Assembly: GCA_009885995.1 (NCBI GenBank)
Contig: VFJQ01000094.1
Span: 1-51,057, forward strand
Length of the DNA stretch: 51,057 nucleotides
Direction of reading: 5' to 3'
From: Verrucomicrobiota bacterium
Lineage (GTDB): Bacteria > Verrucomicrobiota > Verrucomicrobiia > Chthoniobacterales > Chthoniobacteraceae
Position 1 is the first letter of the stretch, and the number at the start of each line of letters is the position of its first letter. The notes beneath the pieces were generated by a model. The model was not told the origin of the DNA. It ran no database searches and saw only the letters and a program-made list of their open reading frames with translations. Both the position numbers and the translations under genes were made by a program. Below, in pieces: positions 1 to 9,360 of the stretch.

Positions 1-2
1 AG

Positions 3-116
3 ACGGTGGCCGACCTGATGGCCAGCCAGATCCTCACGACCGATTCGCCGGTGCTGCTCAATTCGATGCACTGCACCCGCCCGACCGACGGCGGCCAGGT
101 TACGCCCAATTACTAA
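3..116 (+). CDS. C-terminal end of a PstS-like secreted protein (partial)
   Basis: An open frame runs in from the left edge and stops at TAA 114-116. The last residues read LLNSMHCTRPTDGGQVTPNY. They match the end of the broken PstS-like gene at 3693-4942 (LLISELKVSRPVDGGIVTHSY) in spacing and in the RPxDGGxVT core, so this is the tail of an intact paralogue of that gene. Its function can only be read from the downstream copy, which has phosphate-binding-protein-like features. It lies 33 bp before the Calx-beta gene, the same order as the decayed pair downstream. The family assignment rests on about 20 aligned residues. Confidence 0.6.
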   Translation, partial: TVADLMASQILTTDSPVLLNSMHCTRPTDGGQVTPNY

Positions 117-149
117 ACGGCACCTCAGCCCAACCAGGGAGCACAACAC

Positions 150-3100
150 ATGAAACGACTTATCAAATCAGCGATGCTGGCTTTTGCCGGCCTCGCGCTC
201 GGAGCCGGGAGCGCCAGTGCGCAGGCGCCAGTGAGCTATGCCGAGGGCGACCTCTTACTCGGCGTCCGAGGCACGAGTGCCACGGAGGAATACGTGGTGA
301 ACCTCGGCCAGGCATCCAACTACAGCGGGGCGGCGAATGCCTTTGCGGTGAGCGGTTTGGGCAATATCAAGACGGATCTAGACGCGATCTTCGGCACGGG
401 GTGGACGACGGATTCGACGGTATTCTGGAGCGTGTCGGGGACGACAGGCTCCTTCAACATGGTCGGCAGCGATCCGGCGAAGACGACTTTTGCGACGAAG
501 GTGCAAGCCGTCGTCGGCACCGCGAACGCCGCAAACACTCGCTGGACGCGGCAGGGCAGCACGACTCAAGGCACGATCACCACGAAGATGAACGGGCTGG
601 CAGGTTCTTACTCCACCAATCCTGCCAATGGGCAGCCGAACAACTCGACGGCGAACAGCACCAAGGCGGTGCGCCGATCGACGACGGTGGCGAACAGCTA
701 CTCGTCCTATATGCCCGGCGGCACGATCACGAACTCTGGCCCGGCGCCCGGCATCGGTTTCGCGCAGTATGCGCCGACGATCGAGGCGACCTTTGCCAAC
801 GGCACGGCGGGCTCGGTGATCGAGCTTTATCGGATGCAGCCGGCAGGTGGAACGAGCGGCGTCGCCGTCGGCACGGGGGGCGATTTCGTGGGCACCTTCA
901 AGCTCGACGACAACGGCGCGCTGACCTTCACCCCGGCGCCTCCGGTGGGCGTGGCGACGATCGTGCTGAGCGCGGCGACGTATTCGGTGAGCGAGGCGGT
1001 GGGGAGTGGGAAGCTGACGGTGCTCGTGAATCGCAGCGGCGAGACGACGACGGCGGTGTCGGCGACGATCGGCACCACTGACCTGTCTGCGGCGGCGGGG
1101 GTCGATTACACGGCGATCGCACCGACGCTCGTCTCCTTCGCGGCCACGGAGACGCAGAAGGCGGTGGACATCACGATCGCGAACCGCGCGGGCTTCCAAG
1201 GCGATCGCACGTTCACGGTGAGCCTCTCGAACCCGTCGGCCACAGCTCAGCTCGGCACGCCGAGCAGCGCGACGGCGATGATCACGGAGACGGAGGCGTC
1301 GGTGAAACTCTCGAGCGCGACCTATTCGGTGGCGGAGAATGTGGGCACCGGGAAGGTGACGATCACGCTCGTGCGTGGGGGGAATATGAGCGGGGCATTC
1401 ACGGTCGATTTTAGCACGACCGCCGATAGCGCGCTGGACGGAACCGACTACACAGGGCAGACGAATACGCAGGTTTCCTTCGCGGCGAGCGACACGCAGA
1501 AGACGGTGGACATCACCGTGGCGAACCGCGCGGGCGTGCAGGGCGACCGCAGCTTTACCGTGGGCCTGACGAACGCGAGCGCGGGTGCGTCGATCATCAC
1601 GCCGAGCACGGCGACGGTGACGATCACCGACGCGGTCTTCCCGGGCTCGCTGGCGCTCAGCGCGGCGACTTACCAGAAAGCGGAGAACGTCGGCAGCGAC
1701 GCGACGCTCACCATCACGGTGAACCGCACGGGCGGCACCGATGGCGCGGTGAGCGTGGAGGTGGCGCGCACGGGCGGCACGGCGACGGTGACGAACGACT
1801 TCACGCTGCCGGCTTCGCCGGTGACGCTGAACTGGGCGGCGGGCGAGAGCGGAGCGAAGACGTTCGACATCACGATCAAGTCCGACGCGCTCGCGGAAGC
1901 GCCGCCGGAGACGATCCTGCTGGCGCTGCAAAACGCGACGGGCAACCCAGCGCTCGGCTCGCCAAGCACGGCGACGGTTTCCATCCTCGATGGCGACTCG
2001 ACGGTGCCGACGCTGACGGTGGCATCGCCGCGGGCGAATGCGAAACTGAGCGGGGCGAACGTGATCTTCGGCGGCAACGCGAAGGACCTCGCCGGCGTGG
2101 CGCGCGTGGAGGTGGCGCTGAATGGCGGCGCTCCGCAGACGGCGACACCGACCGCGGCGACGAACGACTTCAACTGGACGCTGACGCTCACGCCCGAGCA
2201 GGGCGCGAACGCGGCGGTCATCACGGCCTTCGACACGGCGGGCAATGCGTCCGCGGCGGTGACGGTGAACTTCAGCTTCGTGAACCTGCGTCCGCAGCTC
2301 GCGGGTAGCTACAACGGGCTCATCGTCGATGCGAGCGCAGCGTCGCTTTTCCAGCGCAGCGGCCTTGTGTCGGTGAAGGTTACAACGACCGGGAAGTTCA
2401 CGGGTAAGGTGACGATCGGCGGCACGAAGCTGCCAATTAGCGGCGTCTTCCTCACGGGCGGCGACGCGCGGTTTGGAAGATTGCTGACGCCGACCTTCGA
2501 GCTGATCAAGAAGGCGAAGCCCGCGAACATCTCGCTCGGCTTCCTCGCCCTCACGCTCGACACGGGCGCGGGGATGAAGGTCACGGGCTCGATCAAGGAC
2601 GCGGGCAACACGACGCTGGCGACGATCCAGCGCGCGGACCTCGCGGTTTACACCGCGAAGCGGAACCCGGTCGCGCCGTTCAGGAACGTGCCGGTGACGC
2701 TGCTCGACCCCGCGAAGGAGAAGGGCAAATACACGGGCGCGCTGCTGCCGCGCTCGGCCGTGGCGGGCACGCCGAACGGCAATGGCTCCGGCCAGGTGAC
2801 GGTCTCGGCCAAGGGCACGGTGAAGTTTGTCGGCAAGGCCGCGGACGGCTCGGCGATCAGCTACACGAACGCGCTCGCGAGCGACAACCATTGGCCGGTC
2901 TTCGCGCAGCTCTACGGCAAGCAGGGCTTCCTCGCGGGCGACGTGATCTTCGACCCGGCGCAGACGCAGACCGATGCGACGGGCGCGCTGACGTGGTTCA
3001 AGCCGGCGGGGCTCGCGAACCAGAAGCTCTACCCGGCGGGCTGGCCCGCGGGCATCGTGAGCGATTTCATCGCCTCGAAATATCTCAAGCCCGCCACGCT

Positions 3101-3470
3101 GCTGAACGCAGGCACGGTGCTCGGCGCAGGCGTGACTGGCGCGGCGAACAACACGACGGCGAACATCGCGATCGTGCTCACTGACGGCGCCCTCACGACG
3201 GACACGTCGAACGACGCGAGCCTCGACGCAAAGAGCAAAGTGACCGTGCTCAGTGCGACCGCCGGGCCGACGGTCGCGACGGGATTGAAGGCGAGCTTCG
3301 CCACCGGCAACGGCGGGCTGAAAGGGTCGTTCACGCATCCCGGCAACGGCAAGACGGTGAAGTTCGCGGGCGTAGCCTTCCAGAAGATGAGCACCGCCTA
3401 CGGATATTTCCTCTACGTTCCTGCCGCCGGCACGGCCGAGAGCGGAGCGGTGGGCGTGTCGAAGAAGTAG
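150..3470 (+). CDS. Secreted Calx-beta domain protein
   Basis: A 1106-residue protein with a Sec signal peptide (KR start, hydrophobic core to about residue 23, cleavage near SASA-QAP). An AGG-rich ribosome site at 136-141 supports the ATG at 150. Residues 30-260 form an N-terminal domain opening with a DLLLGVR / EEYVVNLGQAS pattern. Three Calx-beta-like repeats follow at about 267-380, 383-495 and 497-617, each with the LSAATYSVxE opening and an FxVxLxNPSA end. An Ig-like segment spans about 617-710 and a distinct C-terminal domain about 711-1106. Calx-beta folds in other proteins bind calcium or act as adhesion modules, so a cell-surface or secreted role is likely. No enzymatic motif was seen. 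The C-terminal 120 residues recur as a remnant at 4943-5312. A rho-independent terminator follows at 3495-3535. Confidence 0.85.
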   Translation: MKRLIKSAMLAFAGLALGAGSASAQAPVSYAEGDLLLGVRGTSATEEYVVNLGQASNYSGAANAFAVSGLGNIKTDLDAIFGTGWTTDSTVFWSVSGTTGSFNMVGSDPAKTTFATKVQAVVGTANAANTRWTRQGSTTQGTITTKMNGLAGSYSTNPANGQPNNSTANSTKAVRRSTTVANSYSSYMPGGTITNSGPAPGIGFAQYAPTIEATFANGTAGSVIELYRMQPAGGTSGVAVGTGGDFVGTFKLDDNGALTFTPAPPVGVATIVLSAATYSVSEAVGSGKLTVLVNRSGETTTAVSATIGTTDLSAAAGVDYTAIAPTLVSFAATETQKAVDITIANRAGFQGDRTFTVSLSNPSATAQLGTPSSATAMITETEASVKLSSATYSVAENVGTGKVTITLVRGGNMSGAFTVDFSTTADSALDGTDYTGQTNTQVSFAASDTQKTVDITVANRAGVQGDRSFTVGLTNASAGASIITPSTATVTITDAVFPGSLALSAATYQKAENVGSDATLTITVNRTGGTDGAVSVEVARTGGTATVTNDFTLPASPVTLNWAAGESGAKTFDITIKSDALAEAPPETILLALQNATGNPALGSPSTATVSILDGDSTVPTLTVASPRANAKLSGANVIFGGNAKDLAGVARVEVALNGGAPQTATPTAATNDFNWTLTLTPEQGANAAVITAFDTAGNASAAVTVNFSFVNLRPQLAGSYNGLIVDASAASLFQRSGLVSVKVTTTGKFTGKVTIGGTKLPISGVFLTGGDARFGRLLTPTFELIKKAKPANISLGFLALTLDTGAGMKVTGSIKDAGNTTLATIQRADLAVYTAKRNPVAPFRNVPVTLLDPAKEKGKYTGALLPRSAVAGTPNGNGSGQVTVSAKGTVKFVGKAADGSAISYTNALASDNHWPVFAQLYGKQGFLAGDVIFDPAQTQTDATGALTWFKPAGLANQKLYPAGWPAGIVSDFIASKYLKPATLLNAGTVLGAGVTGAANNTTANIAIVLTDGALTTDTSNDASLDAKSKVTVLSATAGPTVATGLKASFATGNGGLKGSFTHPGNGKTVKFAGVAFQKMSTAYGYFLYVPAAGTAESGAVGVSKK

Positions 3471-3494
3471 CCGATTCACGGCTACAAGCACTTG

Positions 3495-3535
3495 AACCGG
3501 CGCAGGCGCACCAACGCCCGCGCCGGTTTCGTTTT
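3495..3535 (+). terminator. Rho-independent terminator after the Calx-beta gene
   Basis: A 14-bp GC-rich stem (3495-3508 with 3515-3528, one mismatch), a 6-nt loop CACCAA and a T-rich tail TCGTTTT at 3529-3535, beginning 25 bp after the stop codon. Confidence 0.85.
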
Positions 3536-3692
3536 CACGTGTTGCGAAAACTTTCCAACAAATCGGTTGAGCGTTTTTTACCCTACTTATTGAGCAGGTC
3601 ATTAACCGACCAGCAACGCTGGAGGATTCATCGGACCATTCGCGCAGGCTGCGCCGGAGACACCGGAGGCACTGTGAATTTCAATCAAACAC

Positions 3693-4942
3693 TTGAAGAT
3701 CACTGCCTCTCATCTCGCGGCCCTTTTGGGCGCCGCTCTCATTCTCACGCTGCCGGGCACGGCCTCGGCGGACACCATCATTCGCATCGGCGGCGCCCAA
3801 GCATTTGGCGATACGGTCCACCGATCCATCCCGCACCTGCTCGGCGCGACCGGCAGTTCACCCTACACGCTCGCGACGGGGAACACCTACGCCTTCACTG
3901 GCACCGACATCAACAAGGCGCAGAAGTCGATCTGGACGACCGCAGCATTTCCCGGCCTGACGGGACAGGTCATCATCGAGACGTCGTTCACCGGTTCGAC
4001 CGATGGCATCCGCGTGGTGGCGAAAAACGTGCTGGTGAACTTCCTCAAATCCACGACCGCGCAAAGCCAGAGCGGCTCCGCAAGTGCGCAAGACAACGCG
4101 GCGAACTGGGATTCAGTCGCCCCTGACGCGGCGCGGTGGACTCGTTTCAAAGCTCCACCGTCTATACCTCGCCGACGCTCGTGGACCGTCTCGTAGGCGC
4201 GGGCGTGTATGTCTTCGTCGCGAGCAAGGAAGCGACGGCGCGGCTGAACAACATCACGACTCAACTCGCGCAGGTTTTGTGGAATGTGGGCAACCTTCCG
4301 CTGGCGCTGTTCACCAACGATCCCAGCGATCACACCACGCTCGTCAACAGCGCATGGGGCGACCATAACCTGCCCGGCGGCGCGAGCGGCAATCCCGTGC
4401 AGGTCTATGCGACCGGTCGCGACTACGGTTCGGGCGCGCGCATCGTCACGTTCATCGAAACCGGCATCGGCGCGAACGCGAACGTGCAGCAATATCGCCC
4501 AACGACCAGCAGCGGCGTCACCACCACGCACGCGTTGTATCCGGCGGTGACGATCAACGGCATCTTCTTTCCACCTGGCAGCGACGGTAACACCAGCAAC
4601 GGCAACCTCGCCACCACGGTGCTCGACTCGAGCACGCTCGCGGGCATCGGTGGCTATTACATCAGCTACCTGCCGACGCTCGACGCCGCGAACGCGGTCG
4701 CCGCCGGCGCACGACTGCTCGCTTACAACGGCGTGCCTTACTAGCCGCGGGCGGTCGCCGAGGGTTCCTACTCACTGTGGGCTTACGAGCACATCCTCTA
4801 CAAGGCGGCGGCGACGTCGGATCAGAAGACGGTGATCGAGGCGATCGCGAACCAACTCTTCACGGTCGATGCCACGCTGCTCATCAGCGAACTCAAGGTG
4901 AGCCGACCCGTCGATGGCGGCATCGTCACGCACAGCTACTAA
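3693..4942 (+). pseudogene. PstS-like substrate-binding protein, broken by frameshift and stop
   Basis: The first frame starts at TTG 3693, with a signal peptide (MKITASHLAALLGAALILTL, cleavage after TASA) and IIRIGGAQAF, like the ITGSTAF start of phosphate-binding PstS-like proteins. Around 4125-4137 the homologous reading shifts by one base: frame 0 runs into junk and stops at 4194-4196, while frame 2 continues with VDSFQSSTVY. Frame 2 carries a GRDYGSGAR segment similar to the GSGTR motif of PstS. An in-frame TAG at 4742-4744 falls inside YNGVPY-stop-PRAVAEGSYSLW, where PstS proteins read straight through, and the frame then runs to TAA 4940-4942. The tail matches the partial gene at 3-116. 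A ribosome-site-like GGAGG at 3665-3669 precedes GTG 3674, which is in the wrong frame, so the 5' end may also be damaged. Two independent lesions make a pseudogene the best reading. Confidence 0.75.
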
Positions 4943-5312
4943 GCCCACCACGCCTGCCAACGCCGGCACGGTGCTAGGCGCCGGCGTGCCGGGCGCGACG
5001 AATACGGCGAACATCGAGATCGCGCTCAGCGACAGCGCGCTCGACACCAACAACGACGCGAGCCTCGACGCCCGCAGCAAGGTGACCGTGCTCGGCGCCA
5101 CCGCCGGCCAGACCGCGGCGACGGCGCTCAAGGCGACCTTCGTCACCGGCAAGGTCGGGTTGAACGGCTCATTCATGCACCCGGCCAACAACAAGAGGGT
5201 AAAGTTCGCCGGCGCGGTCTTCCAAAAGACCAACAGCGCCTTCGGCCACTTCCTCTACCTGCCGACCGGCGCCACCGGCGAAAGCGGCGCGGTCACCGTG
5301 ATCAAAAAATAG
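4943..5312 (+). pseudogene. 3'-end remnant of a second Calx-beta gene
   Basis: Translation in frame with TAA 5310-5312 gives NAGTVLGAGVPG through ESGAVTVIKK. This aligns without a break to the last 120 residues of the intact protein ending at 3470 (NAGTVLGAGVTG through ESGAVGVSKK). Similarity begins at once after the stop of the PstS-like pseudogene, at the shared string AAGCCC (4941-4946 here, 3087-3092 in the intact gene). There is no signal peptide, start codon or ribosome site of its own. It looks like the survivor of a deletion that removed some 3 kb of a second copy. The divergence between copies shows that the duplication is old. Confidence 0.75.
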
Positions 5313-5388
5313 AGTATGGGAACGCGGCTGCGAACTTCGCTCCGAGCGAGGCCGCGGCCGCGACTTCGCCGGACAAATCCATGCGATC

Positions 5389-5403
5389 GTTACACGATGT
5401 AAC
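5389..5403. repeat. Perfect inverted repeat upstream of the TpsB gene
   Basis: GTTACA-CGA-TGTAAC, with 6-bp perfect arms and a 3-bp spacer, lies 80 bp before the ATG of the two-partner-secretion operon. Its place in the otherwise featureless 5313-5482 gap would suit an operator. No partner site was found to support this. Confidence 0.3.
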
Positions 5404-5482
5404 CTTACCGCCACATTCGCAGCGGAAACGTTGCGATGCCGCGATTGCCGTTGCGGGCACGCACCGCACCATTTGCGATCCA

Positions 5483-7063
5483 ATGATCAGTCGCACGTGG
5501 ATCCAATCAGCACTCGTGAGCATCATGCTCAGCGTCTCGTGCTGGGCCGTGCCGGCGGAAGGTGAGGGGACGATCTACGTGCGTGAGTATCGTGTGAACG
5601 GTGTGAAGCAGCTCGGCGGCGTGGAGGTGGAGGAAGCGGTGTATCCTTTCCTCGGGCCGGGCCGCACGGCGGAGGACGTGGAGCAGGCGCGCGCGGCGCT
5701 GGAGAAGGCGTATCACGACAAGGGCTTTCAAAGCGTGTCCGTTGAGGTGCCACAGCAGGACGCACGGAGCGGGATCATTCAGCTGCAAGTGAACGAGTCG
5801 AAGGTCGGGCGGCTGCGGGTGAGGGGATCGCGGTTCTTCTCGCTCGCGGACATCAAGCGTCGTGCGCCGTCGATGGCCGAGGGGCGCGTGCCGAACTTCA
5901 ACGACGTGACGCGCGACATCATCGCGCTGAACCAACTCGCCGACCGACGCATCACGCCCGAGCTGAAGCCCGGCGTCGAGCCCGGCACGGTGGACATCGA
6001 TCTCAACGTGAAAGACGAGATGCCGCTGCACGGCAGCGTGGAGTTGAACAACCGCTACAGCGCCGACACGACGGAGCTGCGGCTCAATGGCGGCATCAGC
6101 TACAGCAACCTTTGGCAGCTCGGCCACACGCTCGGCGTGAACTTCCAAATCGCGCCGGAGAATCCGGATGACGCGAAGGTGCTCTCCGGGTTCTACCTCG
6201 CGCGTTTTCCCGGAGCGCCGGGTTTCAGCCTGCTGTTCACGGGCACGAAGCAGGACAGCAACGTCTCGACGCTCGGCGGCGTGGCTGTGGCGGGCCGCGG
6301 ACACGTGCTCGGCGGACGCGCGATCTTCACGCTGCCGGGTGCGCAGAATTTCTACCACTCGATCAGCCTCGGGCTCGACTACAAGCACTTCGACGAGGAC
6401 GTCCTCGTCGGGCTCACTCAGACCACCGCGCCGATCGACTACTACCCGCTCAGTGTGAACTACACGGCGAGCCTTGTCGGCAAAGGCCGGCTCACCGAGC
6501 TGGATGCGAGCGTGAACTTCCACCTGCGTGGACTCGGCAGCGACGAGCAGGAGTTTGAAAACAAACGCTATCGCGCGGACGGCAGCTACATCTACCTCCG
6601 CGGCGATCTCTCGCACACACAGGATCTGCCCGCGCAGTTCCAGGCGTTCGCGAAAGTGCAGGGGCAGATTTCCAGTCAGCCGCTCGTGAACAGCGAACAG
6701 TTCGCCGGCGGCGGGCTCGGCTCGGCACGTGGCTATCTCGAGTCCGCGGCGCTGGGCGACAATGCGGTCTTCGGCACGTTCGAGCTGCGCACGCCGTCCT
6801 TCCTCGGGTGGCTCGGGAAGGAGAAGGCGGATGCGTTCGAGTGGCGCGCCTACGGATTCGTGGATGCCGGTTTTCTCACGCTGAACGCGCCGTTGCCCGA
6901 GCAGGAGAATCGCTTCGACCTCGCGAGTTGGGGCGTCGGCAGCCGCATTCAGCTTTTCGATCACATCAACGGCTCGGTCGATGCCGGCTGGCCGCTCATC
7001 AGCGTCGCGCAGAACCGCAAGGACGACCTGCTGCTCACCTTCCGCGTCTGGGCGGACTTTTAA
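5483..7063 (+). CDS. ShlB/TpsB-type outer-membrane transporter
   Basis: Predicted outer-membrane barrel that would export the TpsA adhesin encoded at the end of the same operon. The open frame reaches back to 5381, but ATG 5483 is preferred because it places a signal peptide at the N terminus (MISRTWIQSALVSIMLSVSCWAVPA). About 526 residues, a normal ShlB length. A ShlB-type POTRA region follows (IYVREYRVNGVKQL ... VEEAVYPFLGPGRTAEDVEQARAALEKAY, then VPQQDARSGIIQLQV). A second POTRA-like stretch and a 16-strand-type barrel follow. SARGY near residue 420 fits the (V/I)RG(Y/F) motif of loop L6 in the Omp85/TpsB family. The final residue is Phe, as in outer-membrane barrels. The next gene begins 3 bp after the stop. 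Confidence 0.88.
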   Translation: MISRTWIQSALVSIMLSVSCWAVPAEGEGTIYVREYRVNGVKQLGGVEVEEAVYPFLGPGRTAEDVEQARAALEKAYHDKGFQSVSVEVPQQDARSGIIQLQVNESKVGRLRVRGSRFFSLADIKRRAPSMAEGRVPNFNDVTRDIIALNQLADRRITPELKPGVEPGTVDIDLNVKDEMPLHGSVELNNRYSADTTELRLNGGISYSNLWQLGHTLGVNFQIAPENPDDAKVLSGFYLARFPGAPGFSLLFTGTKQDSNVSTLGGVAVAGRGHVLGGRAIFTLPGAQNFYHSISLGLDYKHFDEDVLVGLTQTTAPIDYYPLSVNYTASLVGKGRLTELDASVNFHLRGLGSDEQEFENKRYRADGSYIYLRGDLSHTQDLPAQFQAFAKVQGQISSQPLVNSEQFAGGGLGSARGYLESAALGDNAVFGTFELRTPSFLGWLGKEKADAFEWRAYGFVDAGFLTLNAPLPEQENRFDLASWGVGSRIQLFDHINGSVDAGWPLISVAQNRKDDLLLTFRVWADF

Positions 7064-7066
7064 CGA

Positions 7067-8956
7067 ATGAAGACGATCTCTCGAATCCTCGCCGCGCTCC
7101 TTTTCCTCGTCGCCGCGCACGCGGACGACAAGGCGCCGTGGTGGAACAAGGCGTGGACGGTGCGCAAACAGATCACGCTCGATACCGCGGCGATCAGCGA
7201 CCCGATCGGCGCGACTGCGGTGCTGCTGCGGCTGCATGATGGAAACTTCCAATTTCTCAGCGGGAAGGACGATGGCAGCGATCTGCGTTTCGTCGCGGCG
7301 GATGGGAAGACGGCGCTCGCGCATCACGTCGAGAAGTTCGACTCGCTGATGAACGAAGCCTTCGTCTGGGTGAAGACGGGCGACATCAAACCGGGCGAGA
7401 AGACGACGCTGTGGCTCTACTACGGCAACACCGGCGATGATGCGGCGAAGGCGGAGAATGCGAAGGAGACCTTCGATGCCGATACGGTGCTCGTGTATCA
7501 CTTCGCCGAGCGTGGCGGTCCGGCGAGCGACTCGACCGGCAACGCGATCACCGCGCAGAACGCCGGCCTCGTGAGCGACGGCGCGCAGATCGGCGGCGGG
7601 CTGCGACTCGATGGGAAGACTGCGGTGACGATCCCCGCCGCGCCCGCGCTCGCGTGGGCGGTCGATGGCAAGGTGACGATCTCCGCGTGGGTGAAACTCG
7701 CGACGCTCCAGCAGGGCGCAGTCGTCTTCAGCCGGCGAGACGGCGGCAGCGGACTCGTCATCGGCTTCGACACGGGTGCGCCCTTTATCGAGGTGAACGG
7801 CCAGCGCAGCGCGCCCGGCACAGCGACGACGGCGAACACATGGCGTCACCTCGCGGTGGTGGGTGATGGCGCGAAGTTCACGCTCTATCTCGACGGCGAA
7901 GTGAGCACGTCGCTCGTAGCTCCGGTGCCCGCGTTGAACAGCCCCATCCAAATCGGCCGTGATGGCGAGACGACGCCCGGCCTCACCGGCGAGCTCGACG
8001 AGCTGCAAATCTCGAAGGTCGCGCGCCCGGTCGGCTTCGTGAAATTCGCCGCGATCAGCCAGGGCAGCAGCGACGCGACGGCGAAGCTGCTCGTGCTCGC
8101 CGCGGATGAAGCCACTGCGCACGCCGGCGGCAGCAAGGTGCTCGAGCATGTGATGCTCTTCGGCGACATCGCGAACAACATGATGTTCGACGGCTGGATC
8201 GCGGTCGGCGTGTGCGTGCTGATGATGATGCTCGGCTGGACGGTCGCGCTGCAAAAGTTCAGCTACCTCAACTCGATCCAGAAAGGCAGCGACACCTTCA
8301 TCGAGCATTGGAAAAAGCTCTCGTCCGATCTCACAACACTCGATCACGGCGACGAGGAGAGCGTCAAGAGTCTGGGTGGCCAAGCCAGCGCCAAGACGAT
8401 GCGCAACATGCATCGCTCGCCCCTTTTCCACCTTTACCAGATTGGCGCTGAGGAGATCGATCGCCGCGTGAGCGGAGATCGAAACATGGGGCTATCGGCG
8501 CGGTCGATCCAAGCGATCCGTGCGAGCCTTGAAGCCGGGCTCGTCCGGGAGAACCAACGCATGCACAAGGGGCTGATCTTCCTCACCATCAGCATCGCGG
8601 GCGGACCATATGTCGGACTGCTCGGCACGGTCGTCGGCGTCATGATCACCTTCGCGATCATCGCCAAGAGCGGCGAGGTGGACGTGAACTCGATCGCGCC
8701 CGGCATCGCGAGCGCGCTGCTCGCGACGGTGTTCGGGCTCTTCGTCGCGATCCCGGCGCTCTTCATTTACAGCTACCTCAGCTCGCGCATCAAAGACCTG
8801 CTCGCCGCGATGCAGACCTTCGTCGACGAGTTCATCGCGCAGATGGCGGAGTTTTATCCCACGCCAGCCGATCTCCAGGCGATGCACCTCTCACGCGACA
8901 CGAGCCCAGCCACGCGCCAACCCGAAGTCGAGGCTTCGAAAAACCATGCAAGCTGA
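7067..8956 (+). CDS. DUF2341-LamG-ExbB/TolQ fusion proton channel subunit
   Basis: A 629-residue inner-membrane protein whose C-terminal half is an ExbB/TolQ/MotA-type proton channel subunit. After a signal peptide (to about residue 19), residues 21-130 form a DUF2341 domain (PWWNKAWTVRKQI, DGSDLRF, LWLYYGNTG). Residues about 140-330 resemble a LamG/concanavalin jelly roll (VYHFAE, ISAWVKL, WRHLAVVGDG, LDELQISKVAR). The first channel helix is about 371-396, and the second and third are about 502-532 (GLLGTVVGVMITF) and 547-571 (ASALLATVFGLFVAIPA), matching ExbB. The lectin-like part would face the periplasm. ExbB normally has about 240 residues and no such extension. The gene overlaps exbD by 11 nt. 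With ExbD and TonB it should form a proton-motive-force transducer. Confidence 0.88.
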   Translation: MKTISRILAALLFLVAAHADDKAPWWNKAWTVRKQITLDTAAISDPIGATAVLLRLHDGNFQFLSGKDDGSDLRFVAADGKTALAHHVEKFDSLMNEAFVWVKTGDIKPGEKTTLWLYYGNTGDDAAKAENAKETFDADTVLVYHFAERGGPASDSTGNAITAQNAGLVSDGAQIGGGLRLDGKTAVTIPAAPALAWAVDGKVTISAWVKLATLQQGAVVFSRRDGGSGLVIGFDTGAPFIEVNGQRSAPGTATTANTWRHLAVVGDGAKFTLYLDGEVSTSLVAPVPALNSPIQIGRDGETTPGLTGELDELQISKVARPVGFVKFAAISQGSSDATAKLLVLAADEATAHAGGSKVLEHVMLFGDIANNMMFDGWIAVGVCVLMMMLGWTVALQKFSYLNSIQKGSDTFIEHWKKLSSDLTTLDHGDEESVKSLGGQASAKTMRNMHRSPLFHLYQIGAEEIDRRVSGDRNMGLSARSIQAIRASLEAGLVRENQRMHKGLIFLTISIAGGPYVGLLGTVVGVMITFAIIAKSGEVDVNSIAPGIASALLATVFGLFVAIPALFIYSYLSSRIKDLLAAMQTFVDEFIAQMAEFYPTPADLQAMHLSRDTSPATRQPEVEASKNHAS

Positions 8957-9353
8957 CTCCGGCAAGAGCTACGACGACATCAACGTCACGCCGATGGTGG
9001 ACCTCTACCTCGTGCTGCTGCTGATCTTCATCATCATGACGACCGCAGGCGTGCAGGGTGTGAAGGTGAACCTGCCGAAGGCGAGCGACGGCGCGGCGAA
9101 GAAACTCGACGCGCCGAAGACCCAGGCGATCACCGTCAACGGCGAGGGCAAAGTTTTCCTCAACACCATCCCGACTACGCTCGCCGATCTCGAGACCAGG
9201 CTCTCCGCGATCAAGGCCTCGCAGCCGGAGGTGCCGGTCGTCATTCGCGGTGAAAGCCAGGCGCAATACCAAGGCGTGATGGACGTGCTCGATGTCGTCG
9301 GGCGCGTCGGCATCACGCAAGTCGGGCTCGTGACCAATCCGCCGAACAAGTGA
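8946..9353 (+). CDS. exbD: ExbD/TolR biopolymer transport protein
   Basis: 135 residues, the normal size for ExbD. A short cytoplasmic N terminus with the NVTPMVD motif precedes a single membrane helix (about 19-40, LYLVLLLIFIIMTTAG). The Asp of PMVDLYLVLLL is the conserved proton-carrying residue of the family. The periplasmic domain ends with the usual YQGVMDVLDVVGRVGITQVGLVT segment. The start overlaps the ExbB-fusion stop, indicating translational coupling. Acts with the preceding ExbB fusion and the following TonB. Confidence 0.95.
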   Translation: MQADSGKSYDDINVTPMVDLYLVLLLIFIIMTTAGVQGVKVNLPKASDGAAKKLDAPKTQAITVNGEGKVFLNTIPTTLADLETRLSAIKASQPEVPVVIRGESQAQYQGVMDVLDVVGRVGITQVGLVTNPPNK

Positions 9354-9360
9354 AACGCCC

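Noticed and set aside
378..3602. 1074-residue frame on the minus strand
   Set aside because: It lies opposite the Calx-beta gene and is extremely rich in Arg, Ala and His with no domain pattern. Such frames arise because the GC-rich codon bias of the real gene removes stops from the opposite strand.
5507..8431. 974-residue frame on the minus strand across the TpsB and ExbB-fusion genes
   Set aside because: Composition is Arg/His/Glu-rich, no motif is visible, and the plus strand holds two well-supported genes.
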